Source of the DNA: Azospirillum doebereinerae
Lineage (GTDB): Bacteria > Pseudomonadota > Alphaproteobacteria > Azospirillales > Azospirillaceae
Reading direction: 5' to 3'
NCBI RefSeq assembly: GCF_003989665.1
Contig: NZ_RZIJ01000020.1
Span: 62,001 to 126,000 of the forward strand
DNA length: 64,000 nt
Position 1 is the first letter of the stretch; each line of letters starts with the position of its first letter. The translations under genes were made by a program, and so were the position numbers. This document shows positions 26,224-34,740 of this stretch, one piece after another. A model generated the notes under the pieces. The model did no database searches. It was not told the origin of the DNA and worked only from the letters and a program-made list of their open reading frames with translations.

Positions 26224-26973
26224 ATGCTCCGTTCCATTGCGGGCCGGCTGGCGGGGGCGCTGCTGGCGCTGTCCGCGCTTGCGGCGCCGGTCCAGGCCGG
26301 TCCTGTGGAGACCCTGCTGGCCGAGGAACTGCTCGGCACGCTGGGGCCGTCGGTGCCGGCCGACGCGCGGGTGTCGCTGACGCTGGGCGCGCCCTTCGAC
26401 GGCCCGGTCGATCAGATCCGCGCGATCGCCCACGACCCGCGCGGCGGCACCTTCCGCGCCCAGGTCGTCAGCAACGGGCGGACGGTCGAGTTGGCCGGCC
26501 GGGCGGAGATCGAGGTGGAGATGCCGGTTCCGGTCCGCCGCATCCGGCCGGGCGAGATCATCGAGGCCGCCGACCTGACGCTGGTGCGGATGCCGCTGGA
26601 GCGGGCCGGCGCCGGCTTCGTGCAGTCGGCCGAGGCGCTGGTCGGCCTGTCGCCCCGGCGCCAGATGCCGGCGGGGCGGCTGGTGCTGGTCGGCTCGGTC
26701 GGCATGCCCATCGTCGTCCAGCGCAACCGTCCGGTCACGCTGGTCTACGAGGATGGACCGCTGGTGCTGGCCGCGCGCGGGCGGGCGTTGCAGGAGGGCG
26801 GGGTCGGCGATCTGGTCCGCGTCATGAACGTCGCCAGCAGCACCGTCGTCACCGGCACCGTCACCGGGGCCGAGACCGTCTCGGTCAACGGACCTTCGGT
26901 GAACGGACCCTCGTTCAATGGCCTTTCCAGCACCCAGCAGGCCGCGCGCCGCGACGCGCCGTCCAAGCCCTGA
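26224..26973 (+). CDS. flgA: Flagellar P-ring assembly chaperone FlgA
   Basis: A 249-residue periplasmic protein with a signal peptide (LLALSALAAPVQAG). The SAF-type C-terminal domain is visible: RRIRPGEIIEAADLTLVRMP, the LVGLSPRRQMPAGRLVLVGS segment and VGDLVRVMNVASSTVVTGTV. It assists FlgI polymerisation. The start at 26224 lies five bases after the flgG stop. The tail after about residue 218 is a short Asn/Gly/Ser-rich duplication (VNGPSVNGPSFNG) and looks disordered. Confidence 0.92.
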   Translation: MLRSIAGRLAGALLALSALAAPVQAGPVETLLAEELLGTLGPSVPADARVSLTLGAPFDGPVDQIRAIAHDPRGGTFRAQVVSNGRTVELAGRAEIEVEMPVPVRRIRPGEIIEAADLTLVRMPLERAGAGFVQSAEALVGLSPRRQMPAGRLVLVGSVGMPIVVQRNRPVTLVYEDGPLVLAARGRALQEGGVGDLVRVMNVASSTVVTGTVTGAETVSVNGPSVNGPSFNGLSSTQQAARRDAPSKP

Positions 26974-26994
26974 CCTTATCCGAGGAGATCCGCC

Positions 26995-27726
26995 ATGCGC
27001 GCGGCTGTCGTTTCCCTGATGTTGGCGTCGGTCGCGGTGGGCGGCTGCGCGCGCCTCGCCGACCTGGGCAGCGCCCCGACCCTGTCGGAAATCTCCAACC
27101 CCGGCCTCCAGCCGGAGGCCCGCGTGATCTCCATGCCGATGCCTCAGGCGATGCCCGCCGACCAGATCCCGAGTTCGCTGTGGCGCACCGGCTCGCGCAA
27201 CTTCTTCCGCGACCCGCGCGCCAAGTCGGTTGGCGACCTGCTGACGGTCATCATCGACATCTCCGACCAGGCGCAGATGCGCAACAGCACCCAGCGCGGG
27301 CGGGCCAACGCCGAGAAGGCCGGGCTGCCGAGCTTCTTCGGGCTGGAAAGCCGGCTGCCGGCGGTGTTGCCCGACGCGGTCGATCCCTCCAGCCTCGTCG
27401 ACCTCGACAGCAGCAGCTCGTCGAGCGGCAACGGCACCATCCAGCGCAACGAACGCATCGCCATGCGCGTCGCCGCCGTGGTGACCCAGGTGCTGCCCAA
27501 CGGCAATTTCGTGATCGCCGGCCGGCAGGAGGTGCGCGTGAACTATGAACTGCGCGAGATGCGCATCGCCGGGGTGCTGCGGCCCGAGGACATCTCCAAC
27601 GTCAACACCATCGACTACGACAAGATCGCCGAGGCCCGCATCACCTACGGCGGGCGCGGCCAGATCACCGACGTGCAGCAGCCGCGCTACGGACAGCAGG
27701 TGCTGGATGTCATCCTGCCCTTCTGA
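26995..27726 (+). CDS. flgH: Flagellar L-ring lipoprotein FlgH
   Basis: A 243-residue outer-membrane lipoprotein. The lipobox is VGGC (Cys18). Conserved FlgH parts are SLWRTGSRNFFRDPRAKSVG, DLLTVIIDISDQAQ, NGNFVIAGRQEVRVNYELRE and the C-terminal ITYGGRGQITDVQQPRYGQQ. It forms the L ring around the rod. GAGGAG lies upstream of the ATG and it follows flgA by 21 bases. Confidence 0.95.
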   Translation: MRAAVVSLMLASVAVGGCARLADLGSAPTLSEISNPGLQPEARVISMPMPQAMPADQIPSSLWRTGSRNFFRDPRAKSVGDLLTVIIDISDQAQMRNSTQRGRANAEKAGLPSFFGLESRLPAVLPDAVDPSSLVDLDSSSSSSGNGTIQRNERIAMRVAAVVTQVLPNGNFVIAGRQEVRVNYELREMRIAGVLRPEDISNVNTIDYDKIAEARITYGGRGQITDVQQPRYGQQVLDVILPF

Positions 27727-27765
27727 CGGCCGCCCCGTTTCCGTCCGCCGTCGGAGTTCCGCATC

Positions 27766-28236
27766 ATGAAAGCCGTCCTGCTGTTCGCCGTGGCCACCGG
27801 CCTCGCCTTCGCCGGGGGCTACGGCGCCGGACGCTACGAGACGATGCCGCGTCCGACCGTGCCGGTCGACGCCGCGCCGGCGGCGCTCGCCGGGGAGACG
27901 ATCGGCAGCGGCCCCTATTACGTGGAGGTCGGCCAACTGGTCGTGCCGATGCTGGCCAAGGGGCGCACCGTCGCCTTCATCCTGACGCAGATCACGCTGG
28001 AGGCCGGCAGCAACGACGAGGCCAACATGGTGCGGCGCCGACTGCCCCACGCGCGCAGCGCCATGCTGGAGACGCTGTTCGGTCTGGCCGGATCGGGAAG
28101 CTTCGACGGGCCGGCGGTCGATCCGCTGGCGGTGTCCGCCGCCCTGTTGCGCAGCGCCAACGGACAGTACTCCAGCCGGCCGATCCGGACGGTGCTGATC
28201 GACCGGCTGCTGCGGCAGGACAACAGCCGGTCGTGA
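27766..28236 (+). CDS. FliL-like membrane protein at the end of the flgFGAH operon
   Basis: A 156-residue protein with one N-terminal membrane helix (VLLFAVATGLAFAGGYGAG) and a periplasmic domain resembling FliL: YYVEVGQLVVPMLAKGRTVA, FILTQITLEAGSNDEAN, then a helix with LPHARSAMLETLFGL. It is not the fliL next to fliM at 55636-56172, so the window encodes two FliL-type proteins. By position it may act on the ring or stator side of the basal body. The family assignment is moderate because FliL is weakly conserved. Confidence 0.7.
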   Translation: MKAVLLFAVATGLAFAGGYGAGRYETMPRPTVPVDAAPAALAGETIGSGPYYVEVGQLVVPMLAKGRTVAFILTQITLEAGSNDEANMVRRRLPHARSAMLETLFGLAGSGSFDGPAVDPLAVSAALLRSANGQYSSRPIRTVLIDRLLRQDNSRS

Positions 28237-28315
28237 GGACGCGGGCTTGACGCGGCGCGGCGGCGCGTCCGAAGCCGGCTCCGCGGCAAGCCGACGCCGA
28301 GTACCCTTGGACATG

Positions 28316-28347
28316 AAAAAGGCCCAGCTGAAGAGCTGGGCCTTTTT
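28316..28347. terminator. Bidirectional terminator between flagellar operon and tRNA-Glu
   Basis: A perfect 14-bp inverted repeat, AAAAAGGCCCAGCT / AGCTGGGCCTTTTT, around a GAAG loop. A T-run occurs on both strands, so it can end the plus-strand flgF operon and the minus-strand tRNA transcript. Confidence 0.9.
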
Positions 28348-28374
28348 CTATCTCATTGCCGACCTTCGAGAAGG

Positions 28375-28450
28375 TGGCGTCCCCAAGGGGATTCGAACCC
28401 CTGTTACCGCCGTGAGAGGGCGGTGTCCTAGGCCTCTAGACGATGGGGAC
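28375..28450 (-). tRNA. tRNA-Glu (anticodon CTC)
   Basis: Read on the minus strand, the 76-base gene has a 7-bp acceptor stem starting GTCCCCA, a D arm with TCTAGAGGCCTAGGA, and the anticodon stem CCGCC/GGCGG with loop CTCTCAC, giving CTC at positions 34-36. The T arm is AGGGG-TTCGAAT-CCCCT and CCA is encoded in the DNA. CTC reads the GAG codon, which dominates Glu usage in this GC-rich genome. Confidence 0.95.
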
Positions 28451-28505
28451 GTCGTTGGCGTGGGCGGGTTTTTAGCGAAGCCTGAGCGATCCGGCAAGCA
28501 CTTTC

Positions 28506-29528
28506 TTACGTGCCCGATGCGATTTTCAGAAAAGCGTCCACCGAGGTCGCCGGCGTGTCGAAAGCCGTCACCAGCCGCACCAATCCGTCATCCCAACGGT
28601 AGAAGCCGAAGCCCGCCGCCTCCAGCGCCGCGATGGTGGATTCGGGCAGGCGGACGAACAGCTCGTTCGCCTCGACCGGGTATTCCAGCACGACCCCCGG
28701 CAGCTTGCCGAGGCCCGCCGCCAGACGGTCGGCCATGGTGTTGGCGTGGCCGGACAGGCGCAGCCACAGCTCGTCGGCCAGCCACGCGTCCAACTGCGCC
28801 GACAGGAAGCGCGTTTTCGACACCAGATGGCCGCCCCGCTTGCGGGCGTAGCCGAAATCCTCGGCCATCGCCGGGTTGAAGAACACCACCGCCTCGGCCG
28901 CCAGGCAGCCGCCCTTGGTGCCGCCCAGCGTCAGCACGTCCACCCCGGCCTTCCAGGTCAGCGCGGCCGGCGCGCAGCCCAGCCGCGCCACGGCGTTGGC
29001 GAAGCGGGCGCCGTCCATGTGGACCGCCATGCCGCCGGCGTGCGCCACCTCGACCAGCGCCTCCACCTCGTCCGGGCGGTAGACGGTGCCGGCCTCGGTC
29101 GCCTGGGTCAGGCTGAGCGCCGAGGGCTGCACCTTGTGGACGACCCCGACGCCGGCCCGCGCCACCGCGCGCGCCACCGTGTCGGGCGTCAGCTTGCCGT
29201 GGGCGCCGGGCAGCGGGACCAGCTTGGCGCCGCCGGTGAAGAATTCCGGGGCGCCGCACTCGTCCACCGTGATGTGCGCCTCCTCGTGGCAATAGATGGC
29301 GCCGAAGGGCGGGGCCAGCGCCGACAGCGCCAGCGCGTTGGCCGCCGTGCCGGTGGCGACCGGAAACACCGCCACCTGGGTCTCGAAGATCGCCGACAGC
29401 CGCTCGGTCACCCGCGCGGTCAGCGCGTCGTTGCCGTAGGGGGCGGCTTGGCCGGTCGAGGCGGTGGCCAGCGCCGTCATCACCTCCGGCGCCGCGCCGG
29501 CCACGTTGTCGCTGCGGAAATCATGCAT
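28506..29528 (-). CDS. ltaE: Low-specificity L-threonine aldolase
   Basis: A 340-residue PLP enzyme that cleaves L-threonine or allo-threonine to glycine and acetaldehyde. Family motifs are FRSDNVAGAAPEVM at the N-terminus, YGNDALTARV, FPVATGTAANALAL, HEEAHITVDECGAPEFFTGG, VHMDGARFANAV and the PLP-lysine region LTLGGTKGG (Lys205). The length is normal. It is a single gene transcribed towards the tRNA, with the upstream DUF6476-like gene on the same strand. Confidence 0.93.
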   Translation of the reverse strand: MHDFRSDNVAGAAPEVMTALATASTGQAAPYGNDALTARVTERLSAIFETQVAVFPVATGTAANALALSALAPPFGAIYCHEEAHITVDECGAPEFFTGGAKLVPLPGAHGKLTPDTVARAVARAGVGVVHKVQPSALSLTQATEAGTVYRPDEVEALVEVAHAGGMAVHMDGARFANAVARLGCAPAALTWKAGVDVLTLGGTKGGCLAAEAVVFFNPAMAEDFGYARKRGGHLVSKTRFLSAQLDAWLADELWLRLSGHANTMADRLAAGLGKLPGVVLEYPVEANELFVRLPESTIAALEAAGFGFYRWDDGLVRLVTAFDTPATSVDAFLKIASGT

Positions 29529-29593
29529 GGTCGCGGGTCCGGTCGAAAAGGGGAGGGGATGAGGGAAGGGAGGGGCGGTAGGATGGAGTCCGA

Positions 29594-29923
29594 TCAGGGC
29601 GCCGGCTTGCCGGCCGTGACGGTGGCGGTGATGGCGCCGTTGCGCGGGTCCATCACGTAGAGCCGATCAAGGCCCTGCGGCAGGGTCACCTTGAACAGGA
29701 CGCGGTTGTTCACCACCACGATCTCGCCGATGCGCGACCCGGCGGGCACGTCCAGCGTGACGTCGGCGGGCTCCTTGCCCGGCGCCGCGCGTTCGGATTC
29801 AGCGGCCTGCTGGGCGGCGCGGTTGGGGTCGTTCATGCGCTTGTACAGCTCCACCCCCAAAAAGGTGAAACCGGCGACGATGAGAACGCCCATGATGACG
29901 ACGAGTGCCTTGAGGATCTGCAC
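29594..29923 (-). CDS. Small single-pass membrane protein (DUF6476-like)
   Basis: A 109-residue product starting at GTG 29923 (VQILKALVVIMGVLIVAGFT). One N-terminal membrane helix is followed by a charged linker and a beta-rich domain with VPAGSRIGEIVVVNNRVLFK and GLDRLYVMDPRNGAI. It resembles the small alphaproteobacterial DUF6476 proteins, which I recall being encoded beside RluD-type synthases, as here. Function unknown. The ribosome site is weak and the start is the least certain part. Confidence 0.65.
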   Translation of the reverse strand: MQILKALVVIMGVLIVAGFTFLGVELYKRMNDPNRAAQQAAESERAAPGKEPADVTLDVPAGSRIGEIVVVNNRVLFKVTLPQGLDRLYVMDPRNGAITATVTAGKPAP

Positions 29924-29986
29924 GGTTTGGGGTCCACTCCCGGACAAATGAGAACTGACGAACATACGATGAAAGACGGCCGAACG

Positions 29987-30991
29987 ATGCCCGAGTCCAC
30001 CGAACGCGTCCACCGCGCTCCGCTCGTCCACACGGTGCCCGAGGCGGCGGCCGGCGAGCGGCTGGACAAGGCGCTGGCCGCCGGGCTGCCGGACCTGTCG
30101 CGCTCGCGCGTGCAAGCCCTGCTGGAGCAGGGCTGCGTCGCCGAGGGCGGGCGGACGATAACGGACCCGTCCCTGCGGGTCAAACCCGGCCAAACTTTCG
30201 ACGTTTTCGTGCCCGAAGCTGAAGCGGCGCTGCCCGAAGCCCAGGACATCCCCCTGGACGTGGTGTTCGAAGACGAGGACGTGCTGGTGATCGACAAGCC
30301 CGCCGGTCTGGTGGTCCATCCCGCCGCCGGCAATCAAGACGGAACGTTGGTGAACGCGCTGCTCGCCCATTGCGGCGACAGCCTGTCGGGCATCGGCGGG
30401 GTCCGGCGGCCCGGGATCGTCCATCGGCTGGACAAGGACACCAGCGGCCTGATGGTGGTCGCCAAGAACGACCGCGCCCATCACGGCCTGACCGAGCAGT
30501 TCAGCGACCGCACGCTCAGCCGCACCTACCACGCGCTGGTCTGGGGCCTGCCGACCCCCAAGCAGGGGCGGATCGAGGGCGCCATCGGCCGCAGCGCCGT
30601 CGACCGCAAGAAGATGGCCGTGGTCGACCACGGCGGGAAACACGCCGCCACCCGCTACCGCGTGCTGAAGGCCTTCGGCCCGGCGGCGGCGCTGGTCGAA
30701 TGCGTGCTGGAGACCGGGCGGACCCACCAGATCCGCGTCCACATGGCCCACATCGGGCACCCGCTGGTCGGCGACCCGCTCTATGGACGGGGGCGGGCGT
30801 CGCGGGTGGGGGGCAAGCACGCCTCGACGCTGCCGGAACCGGCGCGCGGGCGGATGGTCGAGTTTCCCCGCCAAGCCCTGCACGCGACCGCCCTGACCTT
30901 CCGGCACCCAGGCACGGGGGAGACGATGACCTTCCACGCGCCCACGCCGGCCGATCTACATGAACTGATTGTCATCTTAGAATCGGTCTGA
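29987..30991 (+). CDS. rluD: RluA/RluD-family 23S rRNA pseudouridine synthase
   Basis: A 334-residue enzyme. An N-terminal S4 RNA-binding domain (RLDKALAAGLPDLSRSRVQALL, about residues 25-75) precedes the catalytic domain. The active-site motif is HRLDKDTSGLMVVAKN with catalytic Asp149. DVLVIDKPAGLVVHPAAGN and LETGRTHQIRVHMAHIGHPL are also family signatures. It probably isomerises uridines in helix 69 of 23S rRNA, as RluD does. In-frame ATGs at 29948 and 29969 are alternative starts. Confidence 0.9.
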   Translation: MPESTERVHRAPLVHTVPEAAAGERLDKALAAGLPDLSRSRVQALLEQGCVAEGGRTITDPSLRVKPGQTFDVFVPEAEAALPEAQDIPLDVVFEDEDVLVIDKPAGLVVHPAAGNQDGTLVNALLAHCGDSLSGIGGVRRPGIVHRLDKDTSGLMVVAKNDRAHHGLTEQFSDRTLSRTYHALVWGLPTPKQGRIEGAIGRSAVDRKKMAVVDHGGKHAATRYRVLKAFGPAAALVECVLETGRTHQIRVHMAHIGHPLVGDPLYGRGRASRVGGKHASTLPEPARGRMVEFPRQALHATALTFRHPGTGETMTFHAPTPADLHELIVILESV

Positions 30992-31152
30992 ATTAATGCG
31001 GGGCCTCGGCACTCCTGGTTTAGACTCGAGGGCGATGGCGGGTTCCGACGCCTGCTCCCATGAGGGGCCGGGGACCCGCGCAGAAGAACGGTCCGCCCAT
31101 TCCCGCGCCAGCAACGCGGGTGGGAACGGGCCGTCGGAAAGGGGTTGAAACC

Positions 31153-32037
31153 ATGGCGACAGTGTCCAGCGTTCCGGCGATCGGGTCCGAGAGCAATCTC
31201 TCCCGCTATCTCCAGGAAATCCGCAAATTTCCGATGCTGGAGCCGGAAAAGGAATACATGCTGGCCAAGAGTTGGCAGCAGCACGAGGATTCCGGCGCCG
31301 CCCACCAGCTCGTCACCAGCCACCTGCGGCTCGTCGCCAAGATCGCGATGGGCTACCGGGGCTACGGCCTGCCCTTGTCCGAGCTGATCTCCGAGGGCAA
31401 CGTCGGCATGATGCAGGCGGTCAAGCGCTTCGACCCGGACCGCGGCTTCCGTCTGGCCACCTACGCCATGTGGTGGATCCGCGCGGCCATTCAAGAATAC
31501 ATCCTGCACAGCTGGTCGCTGGTGAAGATGGGCACCACCGCCGCGCAGAAGAAGCTGTTCTTCAACCTGCGCCGCCTGAAGGGCCAGATGCAGGCGATCG
31601 AGGAGGGCGACATGTCGCCCGAGCAGGTCAACGCCATCGCCACCAAGCTGTCGGTGCCCGAGCAGGACGTGGTCAACATGAACCGGCGCCTCGCCAGCCC
31701 CGACCATTCGCTGAACGCGCCGCTGCGCGTCGACGGCGAGGGCGAGTGGCAGGACTGGCTGGTGGACGAATCGGCCAACCAGGAGATCACGCTGGGCGAC
31801 CAGCAGGAGCTGGGCAAGCGGCGCAAGCTGCTGGGTGGCGCCATGGAGACCCTGAACGAGCGCGAGCGCGACATCCTAGTGGAGCGCCGCCTGCGCGAGG
31901 TGCCGATGACGCTGGAGGATCTGTCGCAGAAATACGGCATCAGCCGCGAGCGCGTCCGCCAGATCGAGGTCCGCGCCTTCGAGAAGCTGCAGAAGGCGAT
32001 CAAGAACGCGGCGGTGGAGCAGAATCTGGCGCTGTGA
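31153..32037 (+). CDS. rpoH: RNA polymerase heat-shock sigma factor RpoH (sigma-32)
   Basis: A 294-residue group 3 sigma factor. Region 2 is intact (HLRLVAKIAMGYRGYGLPLS, ISEGNVGMMQAVKRFDPDRG, TYAMWWIRAAIQEYIL). The RpoH box QKKLFFNLRRLK follows. Region 4 has LNERERDILVERRLREVPMT and YGISRERVRQIEVRAFEKLQ. The start at 31153 has GGAAAGGGG upstream. It stands alone after rluD in a stretch (30992-31152) with space for its own promoter. Alphaproteobacteria often have several rpoH genes, so this may be one of a set. Confidence 0.95.
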   Translation: MATVSSVPAIGSESNLSRYLQEIRKFPMLEPEKEYMLAKSWQQHEDSGAAHQLVTSHLRLVAKIAMGYRGYGLPLSELISEGNVGMMQAVKRFDPDRGFRLATYAMWWIRAAIQEYILHSWSLVKMGTTAAQKKLFFNLRRLKGQMQAIEEGDMSPEQVNAIATKLSVPEQDVVNMNRRLASPDHSLNAPLRVDGEGEWQDWLVDESANQEITLGDQQELGKRRKLLGGAMETLNERERDILVERRLREVPMTLEDLSQKYGISRERVRQIEVRAFEKLQKAIKNAAVEQNLAL

Positions 32038-32068
32038 CGCCGGCGAAGAACGGAAACGGAGACGGAGC

Positions 32069-32731
32069 ATGAGCGAGAGCGGTTGGGTGGAACTGCGGGC
32101 CGGGGACGGCCATGGCCTGCGCGCCTACAAGGCGGTCGCCAAGGGCGGGGAGGTCGGGCGGCTGGTCGTGGCGCCGGAAATCTTCGGCATCAACCGCCAC
32201 ATCCGCAGCGTCTGCGACGGCTTCGCAGCCGACGGCTTCACGGTGATCGCCCCCGACCTGTTCGATCGGGCGGAGCGCGCGGTGGAGCTGCCCTACGACG
32301 AGACGGGCGTCCAGCGCGGCATCGCCATCAAGGGACGGATTTCCGACGAGCAGGCGCTGGCCGACATCGCGGCGGCGCTGGAGCATCTCGGCGGGGACGC
32401 GGCGATGGTCGGCTATTGCTGGGGCGGCAGCCTCGCCTGGATGGCGGCGTCACGGCTGCCGTTGCGCGCGGCCGTCGGCTATTACGGCGGCGCCATCGCC
32501 CAGCACCTCGACGAGGCGCCGCGCGCGCCGACCCTTCTGCATTTCGGGGAGCAGGACCACGCCATTCCGCTGACGGTCGCCGAGGGCGTGCGGGCGCGGA
32601 ACCCGGCGGTTCCGGTCCACGTCTACCCCGCCGGGCACGGCTTCAACTGCGACGAGCGGGGGAGCTACCATCCGCAAAGCGCGGCGCTGGCGCGGCTTCG
32701 GACCCTGGGGCTGCTGCGGGCCGTGTTCTAG
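32069..32731 (+). CDS. Dienelactone hydrolase family protein
   Basis: A 220-residue alpha/beta hydrolase. The catalytic triad is visible: Cys117 in GYCWGGSLAWMA, Asp163 in FGEQDHAIPL and His190 in PAGHGFNCD. The N-terminal VVAPEIFGINRHIRSVCD is the family's conserved glutamate region. The substrate is unknown; carboxymethylenebutenolidase activity is only the family default. Its last 89 bases overlap the end of the convergent msrQ. It follows rpoH by 31 bases and may share its transcript. Confidence 0.88.
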   Translation: MSESGWVELRAGDGHGLRAYKAVAKGGEVGRLVVAPEIFGINRHIRSVCDGFAADGFTVIAPDLFDRAERAVELPYDETGVQRGIAIKGRISDEQALADIAAALEHLGGDAAMVGYCWGGSLAWMAASRLPLRAAVGYYGGAIAQHLDEAPRAPTLLHFGEQDHAIPLTVAEGVRARNPAVPVHVYPAGHGFNCDERGSYHPQSAALARLRTLGLLRAVF

Positions 32732-33359
32732 GCTCTTTCCGGGCGTTGGGCAGACGGAGCGGCCAGCGGCGGAAGGCGAGCAGCCCGACGCAGAGCGCGG
32801 CGTAGACCAGCGGGGTCGTCTGCCACCCCTTCACCAGCATGATGAAGTGCAGGCAGCCGGCCAGCCCGGCGACGAACACCCCCTTGTGCAGCGCGCGCCA
32901 GCGTTTGCCGCCCAGCCGCTTGACCATCCCGTTGGTGGAGGTCAGCGCCAGCGCCGTCAGGATCAGGATGGCGCCCATGCCGACGGTGATGTAAGGCCGC
33001 TTGACGATGTCCTTCCAGATCGCCGGCCAGTCGAAATACTGGTCGAGGCCGATGTAGGTGGACAGGTGGACCGCTGCGTAGAAGAAGGCGAACAGCCCGA
33101 TCATCCGGCGTAACCGGGCCAACGCCGCCACCCCGGTCAGCATGCGCAGCGGCGTCACAGCCAGCGCGACCAGCAGGAATCGCAGGGCCCACAGCCCGCT
33201 CTGCTTGACGCTCTCCAGCACCGGCTCGGCCCCCAGCTCGCCGCTGTAGGCGAGCCAGAGGGTCCAGAACAGCGGAACCAGCGCGACGGCGAAGACGACC
33301 GGCTTGGCCGCGCGCGCGGTCAGGACGGCGTTGGCGATCTGGCGGAGATCGGTTGCCAT
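32643..33359 (-). CDS. msrQ: MsrQ, membrane heme subunit of the periplasmic methionine sulfoxide reductase
   Basis: A 238-residue YedZ/MsrQ protein with about six membrane helices and the family stretches KQSGLWALRFLLVALAVTPL, RRMIGLFAFFYAAVHLSTY, FVAGLAGCLHF and KRWRALHKGVF. The histidines in AAVHLSTY, RALHKG and CLHFIML are the expected heme ligands. It passes electrons to MsrP, encoded two bases upstream. The C-terminal 45 residues form an Arg/Pro/Ala-rich tail, partly within the overlap with the convergent hydrolase gene. Confidence 0.92.
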   Translation of the reverse strand: MATDLRQIANAVLTARAAKPVVFAVALVPLFWTLWLAYSGELGAEPVLESVKQSGLWALRFLLVALAVTPLRMLTGVAALARLRRMIGLFAFFYAAVHLSTYIGLDQYFDWPAIWKDIVKRPYITVGMGAILILTALALTSTNGMVKRLGGKRWRALHKGVFVAGLAGCLHFIMLVKGWQTTPLVYAALCVGLLAFRRWPLRLPNARKEPRTRPAAAPGSEAAPAPRFADGSSPARRS

Positions 33360-33361
33360 TT

Positions 33362-34309
33362 TTAGAAATTCGCCCGCAGGTCCATGCCGGTGTAGAGCGA
33401 TGCGACCTCCTCGCCGTAGCCGTTAAAGGGCAGGGTCTTGCGGCGCGAGAAATCGCCGACCCGGCGTTCCGTCGCCTGGCTCCAGCGTGGGTGGTCGACC
33501 TCGGGGTTGACGTTGGAGTAGAAGCCGTACTCGCGCGGCTGCGAGCTGTTCCAGGCGGTCGGCGGCTGGTCCTTGACCAGGGTGATCTTGACCACCGACT
33601 TGATCGATTTGAAGCCGTATTTCCACGGCACCACCAGCCGGATCGGGGCGCCGTTCTGGTTGGGCATGGTCTCGCCGTACATGCCGACGGCCATCAGGGT
33701 AAGCGGGTTCATCGCCTCGTCCAGCCGCAACCCCTCCACATAGGGCCAGTTCAGCACCCAGGACTTCTGACCGTACATGCGCTCCGGATCCAGCAGGGTC
33801 TGGAAGGCGACGTATTTGGCGTTGCCGGTGGGCTCGACCCGCTTCAGCAGCTCGGCCAGCGGGAAGCCGATCCAGGGGATCACCATGGACCAGCCCTCGA
33901 CGCAGCGCAGGCGGTAGACGCGCTCCTCCATCGGGAATTTCAGCAGGTCGTCGATGCCGATGGTGATCGGCTTGGCGACCTCGCCGCCGATGGCGATCTC
34001 CCACGGGCGGGTGCGCAGCGCCTTGGCGCCGTCGGCCGGGTCGCTCTTGCCGGTGCCGAACTCGTAGTAGTTGTTGTAGGTGGTCGCCGACTTCATCGGC
34101 GTGACCGCGTCCAGCTTGGCGTCGGCGGGCTTGACCGTGGTGGCCGCCTCGAAGGCCGCCGCCTGGGCCAGACCTAGCCAGCCGGTCAGGCTGCCGGCCG
34201 TGAAGGCCGCCGCGCCGCCGGCCAGAAGGGTGCGGCGGGAAAGGACCAGCTCCCGTGGCGTCACCTCGTCTTCGCGGGCCAGCGAGGCGGCGGGGAATTT
34301 GAACAGCAT
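33362..34309 (-). CDS. msrP: MsrP, periplasmic molybdenum-dependent methionine sulfoxide reductase
   Basis: A 315-residue sulfite-oxidase-fold enzyme that repairs oxidised periplasmic proteins. The start at 34309 gives a Tat signal ([13 protein letters not shown]) and has GGAGAGG upstream. The molybdenum-ligating cysteine is Cys136 in [15 protein letters not shown]. Other family parts are [33 protein letters not shown] and [15 protein letters not shown]. It forms an operon with msrQ. The frame is open further upstream, but a longer start would hide the Tat signal. Confidence 0.95.
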   Translation of the reverse strand: MLFKFPAASLAREDEVTPRELVLSRRTLLAGGAAAFTAGSLTGWLGLAQAAAFEAATTVKPADAKLDAVTPMKSATTYNNYYEFGTGKSDPADGAKALRTRPWEIAIGGEVAKPITIGIDDLLKFPMEERVYRLRCVEGWSMVIPWIGFPLAELLKRVEPTGNAKYVAFQTLLDPERMYGQKSWVLNWPYVEGLRLDEAMNPLTLMAVGMYGETMPNQNGAPIRLVVPWKYGFKSIKSVVKITLVKDQPPTAWNSSQPREYGFYSNVNPEVDHPRWSQATERRVGDFSRRKTLPFNGYGEEVASLYTGMDLRANF

Positions 34310-34740
34310 CGACCCTCTCCCAATCCAAACATCCGTCGTCACACCCATAACCATAGGGCGGGGGGTGCCCGGCGGCAAATCACGGGGCCTACACGTTTGC
34401 GTGAGCGGGTCGGCCGCCGTGAATCGATGGCGGCCGTGATTGTCACGGCCTTCCCACAAAAAGCAGAAATCCGCTCTCTACAAAAGTCATATGCAAACAC
34501 CCTATGACTGACGTCAGGGTGCGTACCAAAGGCTAAATTGACCGGAATCGCCTTTACTTCATCGTGTGGGGCTGTAGGACTGCGGGCTAACTCGTTCGGC
34601 CGGGACACAACTCGCGCAGCGTCCATGCCGTATTTATAAAAATCGTAATAAGTGCGCGCGTTGCTTGGCGGGGGCCGGCGGCGGGTGTGTGAAACAAAGG
34701 GGCGACGGTCGGGCAGGCCGCGCAGGAGATGGGGAACGGC
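34310..34740. other. Divergent intergenic region between msrP and the poly-HAMP kinase
   Basis: About 430 bp with no convincing gene. It holds a 10-bp perfect palindrome CTGACGTCAG at 34508-34517 and an AT-rich tract around 34630-34655 (TATTTATAAAAATCGTAATA) that would suit a promoter for the rightward kinase. The stretch around 34480-34540 is also AT-richer than average. Confidence 0.5.
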
